In this document: positions 33,974-42,473 of the stretch, in pieces
How the letters are laid out: every line of letters starts with the position of its first letter
Position numbering within the stretch: the stretch's first letter is position 1
Assembly: GCA_964508195.1 (NCBI GenBank)
Contig: CAZDSH010000003.1
Span: 1-62,542, forward strand
Direction of reading: 5' to 3'
DNA from: JAAYEV01 sp964508195
GTDB lineage: Bacteria > Bacillota > Clostridia > Ch29
Length of the DNA: 62,542 nt
Made by a program: the position numbers and the translations under genes
Notes under the pieces: model-generated
The model's input: the letters and a program-made list of their open reading frames with translations, nothing else
Told to the model about the DNA's origin: nothing
Database searches by the model: none

Positions 33974-35359
33974 TTATTTACTTTGAATCGCCACTTTCTT
34001 CCGCACCGGTTTTTGTGCCTCCTTATCCAGGCTTCTGATGCCATGATAAAACCATATACCCGTTAAGAGGGCCGCAAAAAAGTCCGCGAAGGGCGTGGAA
34101 TGTAAAAGACCTGTCATGCCCCAATATTTCGGGAATATAATAATAGCCGGTATAAGGAATACTAGTTGACGGGTAAGGGTTAAGAACATGGCGGACCTGG
34201 GCCGGTCTATGGCTTGGAAGAAATTTGACCCGACTACAAAAAAACCGAACACCGGCAGGCACATAAACCACGTGACTAACGCGTAGCTGGCGAATTCAAT
34301 GAGCTCTGGTTCACGGTTAAAAAGTGAAATAAGCTGAACGGGGAACAGTCTTATGGTAGCGTATCCCAGGATCACGATTGCGGTACCCGCGGCTATAGCG
34401 AGGCCCGTAGCGGTCTTAACCCGATCAAACTTTTTGGCACCGTAATTGAAACTGATTATTGGTTGCATTCCCTGTCGTATACCCATAAGGGGCATTAGCA
34501 GCATAGTCCGTAGGCTGTTTAAAATGCCCATACCGGATATGGCGATATCGCCGCCGTATATTAAGAGAGTTTTGTTGAGTATTGCGTTCATGAGGCTATT
34601 GGCAAGGCTTATAGAAAACCCCGGTAGACCGAGAAGGGTTATACGGGTGATAATAGCCGTTTTAAGGCGCATGTATCCGATTTCTAATTTGTTGTTACAT
34701 TTATTACCTAAAAAATAGGCTACAACCCATGTCGCAGATATAAACTGAGCCAGTATGGTGGCAAGGGCCGCACCGGTCATACCCATCCTGAAGACGAATA
34801 TAAACAATGGGTCAAGGAGTATATTGATACCGGCACCCATAAACATCGTGAGCATCGCGATGTTGGGGCTACCGTCGGCTCTTATAAAGTTGTTCATACC
34901 CATGCTCAGAACCTGGAATACGGCGCCAAAGAATATAATCCTCATATACTCCACCGAATAGGGCAATACCTTCTCACTGGCACCAAAAACCGATAGTATA
35001 GGTTTTAAAAAGATCTGGCCGGAGAGCATAAATAGTAGGCCGGATAGTATAAGCATCACGAAGGCATTGCCCATTATATTTTTAGCCTCTTCATTCCTAC
35101 CCTGACCAAGCCTAATAGAGAACAGGGTGGCACCTCCAACGCCGAAAAGATTGCCCATGGACATAAGTATTATCATAATGGGAAATCCGATAGTGATACC
35201 CGCAAGGCCGTTAGAGCCCAGATCAGGGCTGTTGCCTATAAAAATTCTGTCTACGACGTTATAAAGGGAATTTACTACCATGCCTACTATAGCGGGTACG
35301 GAATATTTTATCAACAGTTTAGATATCTTTTCCCTGCCCAGGGGATTTGTGTGTTCCAT
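33974..35359 (-). CDS. MATE-family multidrug efflux pump
   Basis: 461 residues, twelve membrane helices in two halves. Signature stretches include YSVPAIVGMVVNSLYNVVDRIFIG in the first helices and the GIRQGMQPIISFNYGAKKFDRVK loop typical of the MepA/DinF-like group (parts given). It exports cationic drugs using a Na+ or H+ gradient. GGAGGAATC stands before the ATG. The gene starts 41 bp inside the end of the marR-type gene, so the two are one operon, as in mepRA of Staphylococcus. Confidence 0.92.
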   Translation of the reverse strand: MEHTNPLGREKISKLLIKYSVPAIVGMVVNSLYNVVDRIFIGNSPDLGSNGLAGITIGFPIMIILMSMGNLFGVGGATLFSIRLGQGRNEEAKNIMGNAFVMLILSGLLFMLSGQIFLKPILSVFGASEKVLPYSVEYMRIIFFGAVFQVLSMGMNNFIRADGSPNIAMLTMFMGAGINILLDPLFIFVFRMGMTGAALATILAQFISATWVVAYFLGNKCNNKLEIGYMRLKTAIITRITLLGLPGFSISLANSLMNAILNKTLLIYGGDIAISGMGILNSLRTMLLMPLMGIRQGMQPIISFNYGAKKFDRVKTATGLAIAAGTAIVILGYATIRLFPVQLISLFNREPELIEFASYALVTWFMCLPVFGFFVVGSNFFQAIDRPRSAMFLTLTRQLVFLIPAIIIFPKYWGMTGLLHSTPFADFFAALLTGIWFYHGIRSLDKEAQKPVRKKVAIQSK

Positions 35360-35807
35360 ATTGAGATTCCTCCAATATTTTTGTAAAATTAGTATCCTCG
35401 ATTCTTTCTATCATTTTCTCCAATGTATTTATAACTATATCCGTCGTAGCCTCATTGATCTCCTCCGTCAGGAATTCGCCCCAATGCCGGATCCTTCGCC
35501 ATATTTCATGTTCGCAGTTCTTCGCCTTATCCGTAAGGAATATCCGGTTGCATCGCCTGTCTAAGGGGTCCTTGGCCTTTGTTACGTAACCTTTTTGTTC
35601 GAGGGATTGTATTGCCCGGGCTGTGGCGGCCTTATCGATATATAGGTAACATGACAGTTTATCCTGGGTAACCCCGTCGTTTTTGTAAAGGTACAACAAA
35701 AAGGAATACTCCGCGGAGGTTATCCCGAATTCCTTTAACGAACAATTAAAATACATCTGCGAATGGCGATGTAATATGGACATAAGCCGTCCGAAGCTTT
35801 TTTTCAT
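35319..35807 (-). CDS. MarR-family transcriptional regulator of the MATE pump
   Basis: 162 residues with the winged helix of the family (ITSAEYSFLLYLYKNDGVTQDKLSCYL, then the recognition helix DKAATARAIQSLEQKGYV and the wing DPLDRRCNRIFLT; shown in parts). The first gene of the operon with the pump. A palindrome just downstream of its -10 suggests that it represses itself and the pump, with release by a drug-like ligand. Confidence 0.92.
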   Translation of the reverse strand: MKKSFGRLMSILHRHSQMYFNCSLKEFGITSAEYSFLLYLYKNDGVTQDKLSCYLYIDKAATARAIQSLEQKGYVTKAKDPLDRRCNRIFLTDKAKNCEHEIWRRIRHWGEFLTEEINEATTDIVINTLEKMIERIEDTNFTKILEESQYGTHKSPGQGKDI

Positions 35808-35880
35808 GCTCAGTTTCTCCCTTCCCGCGGCTAAAACCGGTAGCGGGTTTTAGATGCGATCCTAAGGGGTTCGGCACCCA

Positions 35881-35934
35881 TAGTTGACTTATCAACTATT
35901 ATAGATTATAATACAAATATTTTACATGTCAACT
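35881..35934 (-). promoter_or_regulatory. Promoter and operator of the marR-MATE operon
   Basis: On the - strand TTGACA (35932-35927), a 16-base spacer and TATAAT (35910-35905) make a near-perfect promoter. The perfect palindrome TAGTTGACTTATCAACTA (35881-35898) follows the -10 directly, and a half copy TAGTTGACA overlaps the -35. This is the expected layout for MarR autorepression. Confidence 0.8.
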
Positions 35935-36012
35935 ACATGAACGGGATCCTTTTACAGCTATCCCTTAATAATATCATGCCGTGTCTAGGCGTGCATGGAC
36001 CGTCCGTGCATT

Positions 36013-36074
36013 AAAAAAATACCCCGCCGACGGTAACCCACGAAGAAGAAGTTGCGGTTTTGTGGGCAGGGTAT
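36013..36074 (-). terminator. Terminator of the LemA/DUF2207 unit
   Basis: On the - strand ATACCCTGCC pairs with GGCGGGGTAT and an inner CCCAC with GTGGG, followed by TTTTTTT. It lies 12 bp after the lemA stop. Confidence 0.65.
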
Positions 36075-36085
36075 CCTACGCTTCG

Positions 36086-36634
36086 TTAAAATCTGACTCT
36101 AGGGACTTCTTTGTCCTGTTCTTCAATTCGGAAGAACGGTCTTTGGCTAAAATTAAACATCCTAGCAATGATATTTTTAGGGAACAAACGTATACCGCTG
36201 TTATATTTTAGCACCGTATCGTTATAAAATTGCCTCGAGTACCTTATCTTATCCTCCACGTCTTTAAGATCCCCCTGTAGGGCGATAAAATTCGTGTTTG
36301 CTTTAAGCTCCGGATAGGCCTCCGCTATCGCCAAAAGTCTACCAAGGGCGCCGGATAGCATATTATTGCCCTCTATAGTCTCCTCCGGCGTTCTGGCGCT
36401 TAAGGCCCTGTTCCTGGCCTTTACTACATTTTCGAAAGTGGTTTTTTCGTGGGCGGCGTATCCCTTAACCGTTTCCACTAGATTGGGAATAAGGTCCGCC
36501 CGGGTTTTAAGCTGTACATCAATCTGGGCCCAGGCGTTTTCGACCCTGGTCCTTAAAAGGATTAACCGGTTATACGTAAACATTACATATAACCCGATGA
36601 GCACTAAAAGCCCAATAAAAACGATAGTTTGCAT
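36086..36634 (-). CDS. lemA: LemA family protein
   Basis: 182 residues. A single N-terminal membrane helix (about 4-22) is followed by the LemA helical bundle with YNRLILLRTRVENAWAQIDVQL and RADLIPNLVETVKGY (given in parts), and the typical FYNDTVLKYN near the end. Function unknown; LemA proteins are membrane-anchored with the bundle outside the cytoplasm or inside depending on species. ATG 36634 has AAGGGGAT 8 bases upstream. It follows the DUF2207 gene by 27 bp on the same strand, a very common pairing. Confidence 0.88.
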   Translation of the reverse strand: MQTIVFIGLLVLIGLYVMFTYNRLILLRTRVENAWAQIDVQLKTRADLIPNLVETVKGYAAHEKTTFENVVKARNRALSARTPEETIEGNNMLSGALGRLLAIAEAYPELKANTNFIALQGDLKDVEDKIRYSRQFYNDTVLKYNSGIRLFPKNIIARMFNFSQRPFFRIEEQDKEVPRVRF

Positions 36635-36661
36635 TTTTAACATCCCCTTACCGATTATATT

Positions 36662-38566
36662 TTAAAAAGCACCACCGCCACCGCCACCGCCACCGCCGCC
36701 GGAACTGCCGCCGCTGAAACCGCCGCCGAAACCGCCGCCCGAGGAGGAGGGGGAGGCCGCTATTGAGGCAGTATTTATCGCTTGGGTAACAGAGTTAATG
36801 GTATTTGTCATCGTAGTGTTCATGATATGGAAGGAATGGAACCCGTATCCGTACCCGCCCATATAGGTTAGGCCAGGATCCTTTAACTCGCCCTCGCTGA
36901 ATACCTTTGGCAACTGATCTAATACTTCCTTAGCTATTCCCAAGGAAATAGCATAGACCAGATAATGTTCCCATATAACGATTGAAGGTATTTGGGCCTT
37001 ATCCATGTTAGAAAAATGAAGCAAAAACCGTTTAAAAGCACCCCATTTAGCCCTTTGTTCGACGCCATAGCGCGTTAGCCTTGTTTTGATTTTAAGGGCC
37101 CCCAGGTTTATAGGCAACAAAATCCCAAGGATAATAGCCGGAATACCGAATAACAGGGTCCCTACGGAAAAAAGTGCCGTGATCCCGGAGATTATAAGGA
37201 AAAGGGCTAGTAGGATGTATTTGCCGCTACCGGTAAGATCCCTAGATGTAAAAAAGCCCTTTGTCGCGCCCTCTGCTTTTACGAGATCTTTAAAGGTTTT
37301 ATAATCCTGCCTGAACTCCGAGGCGGTTTTTTTATTTTTTAGAATCCGTTTAAGATCGTCCAATATAAGGCCCTCGTCACCGCCGAGGCGGTCGATGAAC
37401 CAATCCATTAGGAATACCTCATAGGTCGTTAGGGTATCGGCGTCCGTATTTTTTATCCTTTGTAATCTGTATTTTTCCACGGTTTTATTTCTAAAGAATA
37501 ACCCCGTCCTTTGATCTAGTTCTACTTTTATAAGTTTTAATTGCTTTTTTCTCACGAGATCCATAAGGGTGGCCATTATATCCTTAGGGCCTATATTATT
37601 TCTTTCTAACAAATAACTCATCACCGAGGGAGTATAGTCCCCGGGCAGTTCCCTATAATAATCGCCGTTAAAGTGTGGCCTCAGTTCACGGCCGTATTTT
37701 AAGTTTAATGTAACAAAGGACAGAAGGGCTATGAGGATGATCAGCAAAAATGCCGGGAACAGTCTTTTCCTTATGTTCTTTTGTTTTTCTAAATGCGCTA
37801 ACTCCGCCCGGGCATGTTCGCGTATTCTGTTTGCCTCATCAGCCAGCCTTTGTTCGTTTTCTAGTATTGCCGGAAGTTCGTCCCGATCATAAACATTTCG
37901 GGAATCCGGTATAAGCCGGGGCGGAAAAACAGCTAAGGTCTCGACGAAGGTGCCGGGCATTACCTCATCCACGAAGAAGGAAAAGGTTTTATCATCGAGG
38001 ATTTCAGAGCGACCTGTCAAGGGGCCATGGGCGAAAACCCTGAGCTCATCCTTCGAGGCGCCATCGGGTATATTGATTTTTATGCTTATATTTTTTAAGG
38101 GTACATCCCAGTTCTTATCTATCACCCTTCGGTTAAAGGTTCCTATATCGTTGTACTTTTCGGCAACATTTTTTAAAGTGTAGGCGTATACGAAGGTTTT
38201 TTCACGGTTACTGGTGCTTTCGTATACCTTAAGGGATAGGATGTTCCCGTTTTGGGAGAGCTCGTACTCGCCGGGATCCCCCCTTTGCCCCGGGGAGAAT
38301 TCCCTCAGAAGCTCACCCTCCTTTACGTAGATTCTAATATCATCGTAACCATCGGTTTTGCTAAGGTCTATATCCCGGAGAACTCCGTTAAAATCCCCGG
38401 AAAAATCATAATTAATCCTCTCTTCAAACTGGGCATCACCGTTGGGTTTTATTGCGATGTCCATATCATAGTTTACTATGTCATAGGATCTTGCCAATGA
38501 CACGGTATTCGGTGTAAAGAGCAGGATTAAAAACAATACCATAAAGGACCGAACAAGTTTTTTCAT
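36662..38566 (-). CDS. DUF2207 membrane protein with glycine-rich tail
   Basis: 634 residues. Signal peptide (1-24), a beta-rich external domain beginning YDIVNYDMDIAIKPNGDAQFEE, a membrane helix near 280, a cytoplasmic middle part, two more helices near 465-500, and a C-terminal run of glycine and serine (GGGFGGGFSGGSSGGG). This is the standard DUF2207 plan (YoaO/YciQ-like). Function unknown. The likely start is ATG 38566, which has TTGGGGATGG upstream. It is co-directional with lemA. Confidence 0.88.
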   Translation of the reverse strand: MKKLVRSFMVLFLILLFTPNTVSLARSYDIVNYDMDIAIKPNGDAQFEERINYDFSGDFNGVLRDIDLSKTDGYDDIRIYVKEGELLREFSPGQRGDPGEYELSQNGNILSLKVYESTSNREKTFVYAYTLKNVAEKYNDIGTFNRRVIDKNWDVPLKNISIKINIPDGASKDELRVFAHGPLTGRSEILDDKTFSFFVDEVMPGTFVETLAVFPPRLIPDSRNVYDRDELPAILENEQRLADEANRIREHARAELAHLEKQKNIRKRLFPAFLLIILIALLSFVTLNLKYGRELRPHFNGDYYRELPGDYTPSVMSYLLERNNIGPKDIMATLMDLVRKKQLKLIKVELDQRTGLFFRNKTVEKYRLQRIKNTDADTLTTYEVFLMDWFIDRLGGDEGLILDDLKRILKNKKTASEFRQDYKTFKDLVKAEGATKGFFTSRDLTGSGKYILLALFLIISGITALFSVGTLLFGIPAIILGILLPINLGALKIKTRLTRYGVEQRAKWGAFKRFLLHFSNMDKAQIPSIVIWEHYLVYAISLGIAKEVLDQLPKVFSEGELKDPGLTYMGGYGYGFHSFHIMNTTMTNTINSVTQAINTASIAASPSSSGGGFGGGFSGGSSGGGGGGGGGGAF

Positions 38567-38596
38567 AATAACCATCCCCAAATCCTTGGTTCAATT

Positions 38597-38935
38597 TTAT
38601 TTATTAAACTGGTTTCTATGGTGTAGCCCTATTAGGTCAGAAATTTTCACCGAAAATATTATGCCTGTGCCGGGATCCTTTAACCTGCCCCTGTCCACCA
38701 TAGCATCCATGATCCTCGATTTTTTAGAATCCTCGGACAGAACAAATATTATTTCTTTAGAGGATTCTATATGCATATTTAGAAATCTTTTTGCCTCCGT
38801 TAATCCGGTACCCCTTCCGTATAATATTGTGGCCCCTGTAGCACCGGCTTTTTTTGCCGCATTAACTATTTTGTCCGCCTTGCCCCTTTCAACGATGGCG
38901 ACAATGCACCTTATATCTAAACTGTTATCAACCAA
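38597..38935 (-). CDS. P-II-like nitrogen-regulator family protein
   Basis: 112 residues with the ferredoxin-like P-II fold: IRCIVAIVERGKADKIVNAAKKAGATGATILYGRGTG (start and end quoted in parts) and a C-terminal DPGTGIIFSVKISDLIGL. The T-loop tyrosine of GlnB is not seen. TTG start with AAAGGAGGC 8 bases upstream. It lies 18 bp after the DUF1538 gene; P-II-like proteins next to transporters usually gate them by binding nucleotides, so I infer the same here. Confidence 0.85.
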   Translation of the reverse strand: MVDNSLDIRCIVAIVERGKADKIVNAAKKAGATGATILYGRGTGLTEAKRFLNMHIESSKEIIFVLSEDSKKSRIMDAMVDRGRLKDPGTGIIFSVKISDLIGLHHRNQFNK

Positions 38936-38953
38936 CGGGAAAGCCTCCTTTTA

Positions 38954-39655
38954 TTAGAATTTTGTCAGCACCCCTAGAATCATTACCGATACCATGGACC
39001 CAATGGACGTAAGCCCTACGATGCCAAGGCCCGAGAGCAAAGGGTCCACCCCTTCGATAATGCTGGCAAGGCCGATGGCTATGGCCATATTTATTGGGAT
39101 ATTCACAGGACCCGTCGTAGCGCTAGCCGAATCCATTGCAATAGATGTATAGGGGTCAGGGGTTACAATGGATAAAAGGATAATGATAATCAATAATGGG
39201 ATGATCACCCTAACGTATGATACGTTGGACATTATCCTATACAGCCCTACGGATAGACCAAGGCCGAAGCCCGCGGCAACGCTATGCAACAGCACGGTTT
39301 GCGGGATAGCGCCCTGGGATAGTTCCTCTACCTGTAGCGCCAGTGCCCTCAGGGCCGGCTCTACGAGGGTGCCGCTATAGCCTATAACAAAACCTATTAG
39401 TATTATTATCCATTTATTGTCTAACACATAAAGATGTCTGCCAACGGAATCCCCTAGGGGGATTAGGCTGACGCTTGTCCCATAAAGGAATAAATGTAGT
39501 CCGAGTAATGTAATAAGTATGCCCGTTGTAAAATTTTTAACCTCTTCAATAGGTTTTTTAAGTATGACGGTTTGGATGATAACTAACGCCGCCGTCAATG
39601 GTATAACTCCCTTCGCTGTCTTCCATAAGGGACCTAGAACGTCCATTAACTTCAC
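38954..39655 (-). CDS. DUF1538 membrane protein
   Basis: 233 residues with about seven membrane helices. The family motif is seen as GYSGTLVEPALRALALQVE and TGPVNIPINMAIAIGLA. DUF1538 proteins are probable transporters of unknown substrate; in many genomes two DUF1538 genes are followed by a P-II gene, here only one. GTG start with AGGAAGTGG about 4 bases upstream. Confidence 0.85.
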   Translation of the reverse strand: MKLMDVLGPLWKTAKGVIPLTAALVIIQTVILKKPIEEVKNFTTGILITLLGLHLFLYGTSVSLIPLGDSVGRHLYVLDNKWIIILIGFVIGYSGTLVEPALRALALQVEELSQGAIPQTVLLHSVAAGFGLGLSVGLYRIMSNVSYVRVIIPLLIIIILLSIVTPDPYTSIAMDSASATTGPVNIPINMAIAIGLASIIEGVDPLLSGLGIVGLTSIGSMVSVMILGVLTKF

Positions 39656-40009
39656 TAGACCACTTCCTATCTATGATAATATAATTTTTTTTTAATCCAA
39701 TAGACCTATGCAGGATATTACGGTAAATCCTAGGGATTATTAAACTGGGGATATTTATCCCGAAGTTTGTGGGCGTTAAAATAACCGCTTTTATTATATC
39801 AGTACATGGCACAATTTAATAGCGGCAAAACAGGGATTTTCCCGTAACTTAAGCGTTGGCACATATAAAGGGGGTGCATCGTTTCGGCGAATATTGTTCT
39901 TCTTTTGTACGTAATACAGAAAAATATAGACCTTCTATCACATTAATAGTTTGGCGGAATAGTATAGTATAGGAATATAATTTTATTTTTGGCAAAAGGG
40001 GTGAAAGCA
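39656..40009. other. Divergent intergenic region with a hairpin
   Basis: About 350 bp. AAACT-G-GGGATA and TATCCC-GA-AGTTT (39742-39768) form a near-perfect palindrome that may be an operator. The region must hold the mother-cell promoter of cotE; no confident sigma-E or sigma-K match could be fixed by eye. Confidence 0.4.
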
Positions 40010-40600
40010 ATGGAGGGTACTAATAACCTACGGGGCGATGGCGGCAGGGTGCGAACAATAATAACTAATGCGGTATATGGCAGCGCAACACAAATGTGTA
40101 ATACCACTATATATATAAATGTTACGGACGATAAAAGGCCTATAGAGATATTAGGCCATAGGATAAAGGGGGCCCAGATAAAAAGTAGCGATTTCGATGA
40201 AATAACGGATGATAAAGTAAAGGTGCGGATAAACGGGGTTTTTGAGGTACATGTTTGGTACGAGGCCGGCGGCGATACTTACGTAGCGAAGGAAGATGCC
40301 AGGTTTTCTGAAATCCTTCCCCTTAAATGCCTCGGCGGTGAAAGCTATAGGAACAAAAAAATACTTGCTTGGATTTCCCAGCAACCTACATCCCTCGATA
40401 CTTCAATGGTAACGAAGGCCGGTATGCCCTCTATATCCGTTCAAATCGAATACGGTTTAGGGGTAGAGGTTACCGGTGAAGCGATGCTCAACGTTATTTC
40501 ATATCACCAGGAAAGGGAGCCAAACAGGTCCAACGAAGAGGTGATCATGGACACTTTAGAAATGTTTGATGTGGATGTTGAGGCGGAGGGTGATGATTAG
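40010..40600 (+). CDS. cotE: CotE-type outer spore coat morphogenetic protein
   Basis: 196 residues. The CotE pattern is clear: RTIITNAVYGSATQMCNTTIY, then IEILGHRIKG, a VKVRINGVFEVHVWYEAGGDT strand pair (parts) and a C-terminal GEAMLNVISY, ending in an acidic tail EAEGDD. CotE builds the outer coat in the mother cell, so the organism forms endospores. AAAGGGGTG 7 bases before ATG 40010 selects this start. Terminator downstream. Confidence 0.88.
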   Translation: MEGTNNLRGDGGRVRTIITNAVYGSATQMCNTTIYINVTDDKRPIEILGHRIKGAQIKSSDFDEITDDKVKVRINGVFEVHVWYEAGGDTYVAKEDARFSEILPLKCLGGESYRNKKILAWISQQPTSLDTSMVTKAGMPSISVQIEYGLGVEVTGEAMLNVISYHQEREPNRSNEEVIMDTLEMFDVDVEAEGDD

Positions 40601-40621
40601 GAACATAGAGCAGCCCTTACG

Positions 40622-40657
40622 ATGGGAGTATGGTTTTTACATGCTCTCATTTTTTTA
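40622..40657 (+). terminator. Terminator of cotE
   Basis: ATGGGAGTATG (40622-40632) pairs with CATGCTCTCAT (40640-40650) with two wobbles, followed by TTTTTTT. Confidence 0.75.
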
Positions 40658-40743
40658 TGGGATGGTTAATTAGTCATTATTCTGGTATCATTTAAGTGTA
40701 TTTAAAGGGCTTTATATATTTTACAACACGGGGGTAGATAAAC

Positions 40744-41199
40744 ATGAACGGAATATGTAAAATCGGAAAAGAACAGGCAATTGAAAGGGGTAAGGGTTAT
40801 TTTAATAAGGATTATAATTGCTGTGAGACGATACTCCTTACATGTAGCGAACTGTTGGGGATAAAGAGCGAAATAATACCGAAGCTGGCGACGCCCTTCG
40901 GCGGAGGAATATATAAAAGAAAATATATGTGCGGTGCCCTCTCCGGGGCAATAATGGCCGTCGGTTTAAAATATGGACGAAGTACGCCTAAGGGCGATAG
41001 AGAAATATCGTACTCAAAGGCGGAAAGGCTCGTAGATAAGTTCATAAAAAAATACGAATATGTGAACTGTATTGATATCCTAGGCTACGATCCCGGGGAT
41101 CTTGAAAGCATAAAACGGGATAAACAGCGTATAAGGACTGATATATGTGAGCCTATTATAAAACAGGTAACGGAATGGCTATGGGAGGAGCTGCAATAG
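40744..41199 (+). CDS. C_GCAxxG_C_C family redox-type protein
   Basis: 151 residues. YNCCETILLTC near residue 23-33, the MCGALSGAIMAVGLKYGR segment (about 61-78) that gives the family its name (GCAxxG, here CGALSG), and later cysteines at NCID and TDICEP fit this family of probable redox or metal-binding proteins. Function unknown. Ribosome site ACGGGGGTAG upstream. Some relatives carry selenocysteine, but this one has cysteines throughout. Confidence 0.85.
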   Translation: MNGICKIGKEQAIERGKGYFNKDYNCCETILLTCSELLGIKSEIIPKLATPFGGGIYKRKYMCGALSGAIMAVGLKYGRSTPKGDREISYSKAERLVDKFIKKYEYVNCIDILGYDPGDLESIKRDKQRIRTDICEPIIKQVTEWLWEELQ

Positions 41200-41245
41200 C
41201 AGCGCCATCGCCATAGGCCCTTCTGTGGTGGGGTGTATAGGGTTT

Positions 41246-42367
41246 TTAATCGAGGGTTTCCATGTACTCAGCGAGTTTTTCCAAACCTGCTTTTAGCATA
41301 TCAGTACTGCAGGCATACCCCATCCTAAGCCATCCTTCCATATCAAAACACTTCCCCGGCACCAGCATGGTGCCATTTTTTTTGAACAGAGAATGACAAA
41401 AATCCCGGGATGCTATCGGGTATTCGTATTTCAAAAAGGCGGTAGTACCCGCTCGGGGTTTTATATAACTTATCCCCTCTTGGTTTGATACCCATTCCTG
41501 TAACAAGTCAGCATTTGTCCGTATAATCTTGAGATTCCGTTTCATTATTTTGTCCTGGTTTTTAAGGGCTAGTACTGCTAACAGATCATCTAACATGCCG
41601 CAGCTTATGGTTACATAATCTCTATGACGGAAACATTCTTTTATTATTCCCGTCGAGGCTGATATCCATCCAAGCCTCAGGCCGGCAAGGGAATAGGCCT
41701 TGGACATGCTACCGGTGCTTATGCCCTTATCGTAAATATCAACGACAGAGGGTACACTAAGATCCGGTTCATGTAAAAGTCCCCTATATACTTCATCACA
41801 CAGTACATAGGCATCATTTTCCCTAGCTATGTGTATTATTTCACGGAGCATTTCCCCTTCAATGATGGAACCGGTAGGGTTATTAGGGTTGTTAAGTATT
41901 ATCATATCCACTCCGTCTTTAGTTGCGGTCTTAAGCTCATTGAGATCCGGCAGAAAACTGTTCTCGGGTTTTAGCTTAAGTAGCGTAACTTCGGCGCCGA
42001 AGGATTCAGGTACCGAATATAACTGTTGATAAGTCGGGTGCACGCATACTATTTTGTCGCCGGGGTTTACTAAGGAAAAAAGTGCGAGGAAGTTCGCACC
42101 TATGCCCCCCTGGGTTATTATTACGTTCCCTTCGTTTAAATCGGAATATTTAGAGGCGATTAGGCTGCGAAGCTCCGGGGACCCTTTAATATGGCCATAG
42201 GTCAGTTTTTTATCATAAAGTTTTTCCATAAAGTCTTGGGGCTCCTCGGCCAGGGATATAAGCCCGCCCAGCGTAAAAGAATCAACACAGGTCTCCGCTA
42301 AGTTGTATACCGCATCCATCTCATAGGTATTCATCCAATCCTCTACCATAAATTGTTCTATATCCAT
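41246..42367 (-). CDS. PLP-dependent aminotransferase class I/II
   Basis: 373 residues, fold-type I. Lys of the Schiff base in GSMSKAYSLAGLRLGW (about 222), NNPNNPTGSII, and CDEVYRGLL. It is only distantly like the 3788 enzyme: the N-terminus (MDIEQFMVEDWMNTYE) resembles the group that contains capreomycidine-synthase-like and other aminotransferases of unassigned substrate. GGGAGGTC about 9 bases before the ATG. It is 106 bp after the DUF255 gene on the same strand. Confidence 0.87.
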   Translation of the reverse strand: MDIEQFMVEDWMNTYEMDAVYNLAETCVDSFTLGGLISLAEEPQDFMEKLYDKKLTYGHIKGSPELRSLIASKYSDLNEGNVIITQGGIGANFLALFSLVNPGDKIVCVHPTYQQLYSVPESFGAEVTLLKLKPENSFLPDLNELKTATKDGVDMIILNNPNNPTGSIIEGEMLREIIHIARENDAYVLCDEVYRGLLHEPDLSVPSVVDIYDKGISTGSMSKAYSLAGLRLGWISASTGIIKECFRHRDYVTISCGMLDDLLAVLALKNQDKIMKRNLKIIRTNADLLQEWVSNQEGISYIKPRAGTTAFLKYEYPIASRDFCHSLFKKNGTMLVPGKCFDMEGWLRMGYACSTDMLKAGLEKLAEYMETLD

Positions 42368-42473
42368 TTTACACGACCTCCCTTATATAATTACTATTCT
42401 CAAACTTTTTAAGGATTCCTTCTTAATTAATACAGAATTACCTATAAGGTCCTTGTTTTTATTGTTTATGCGA

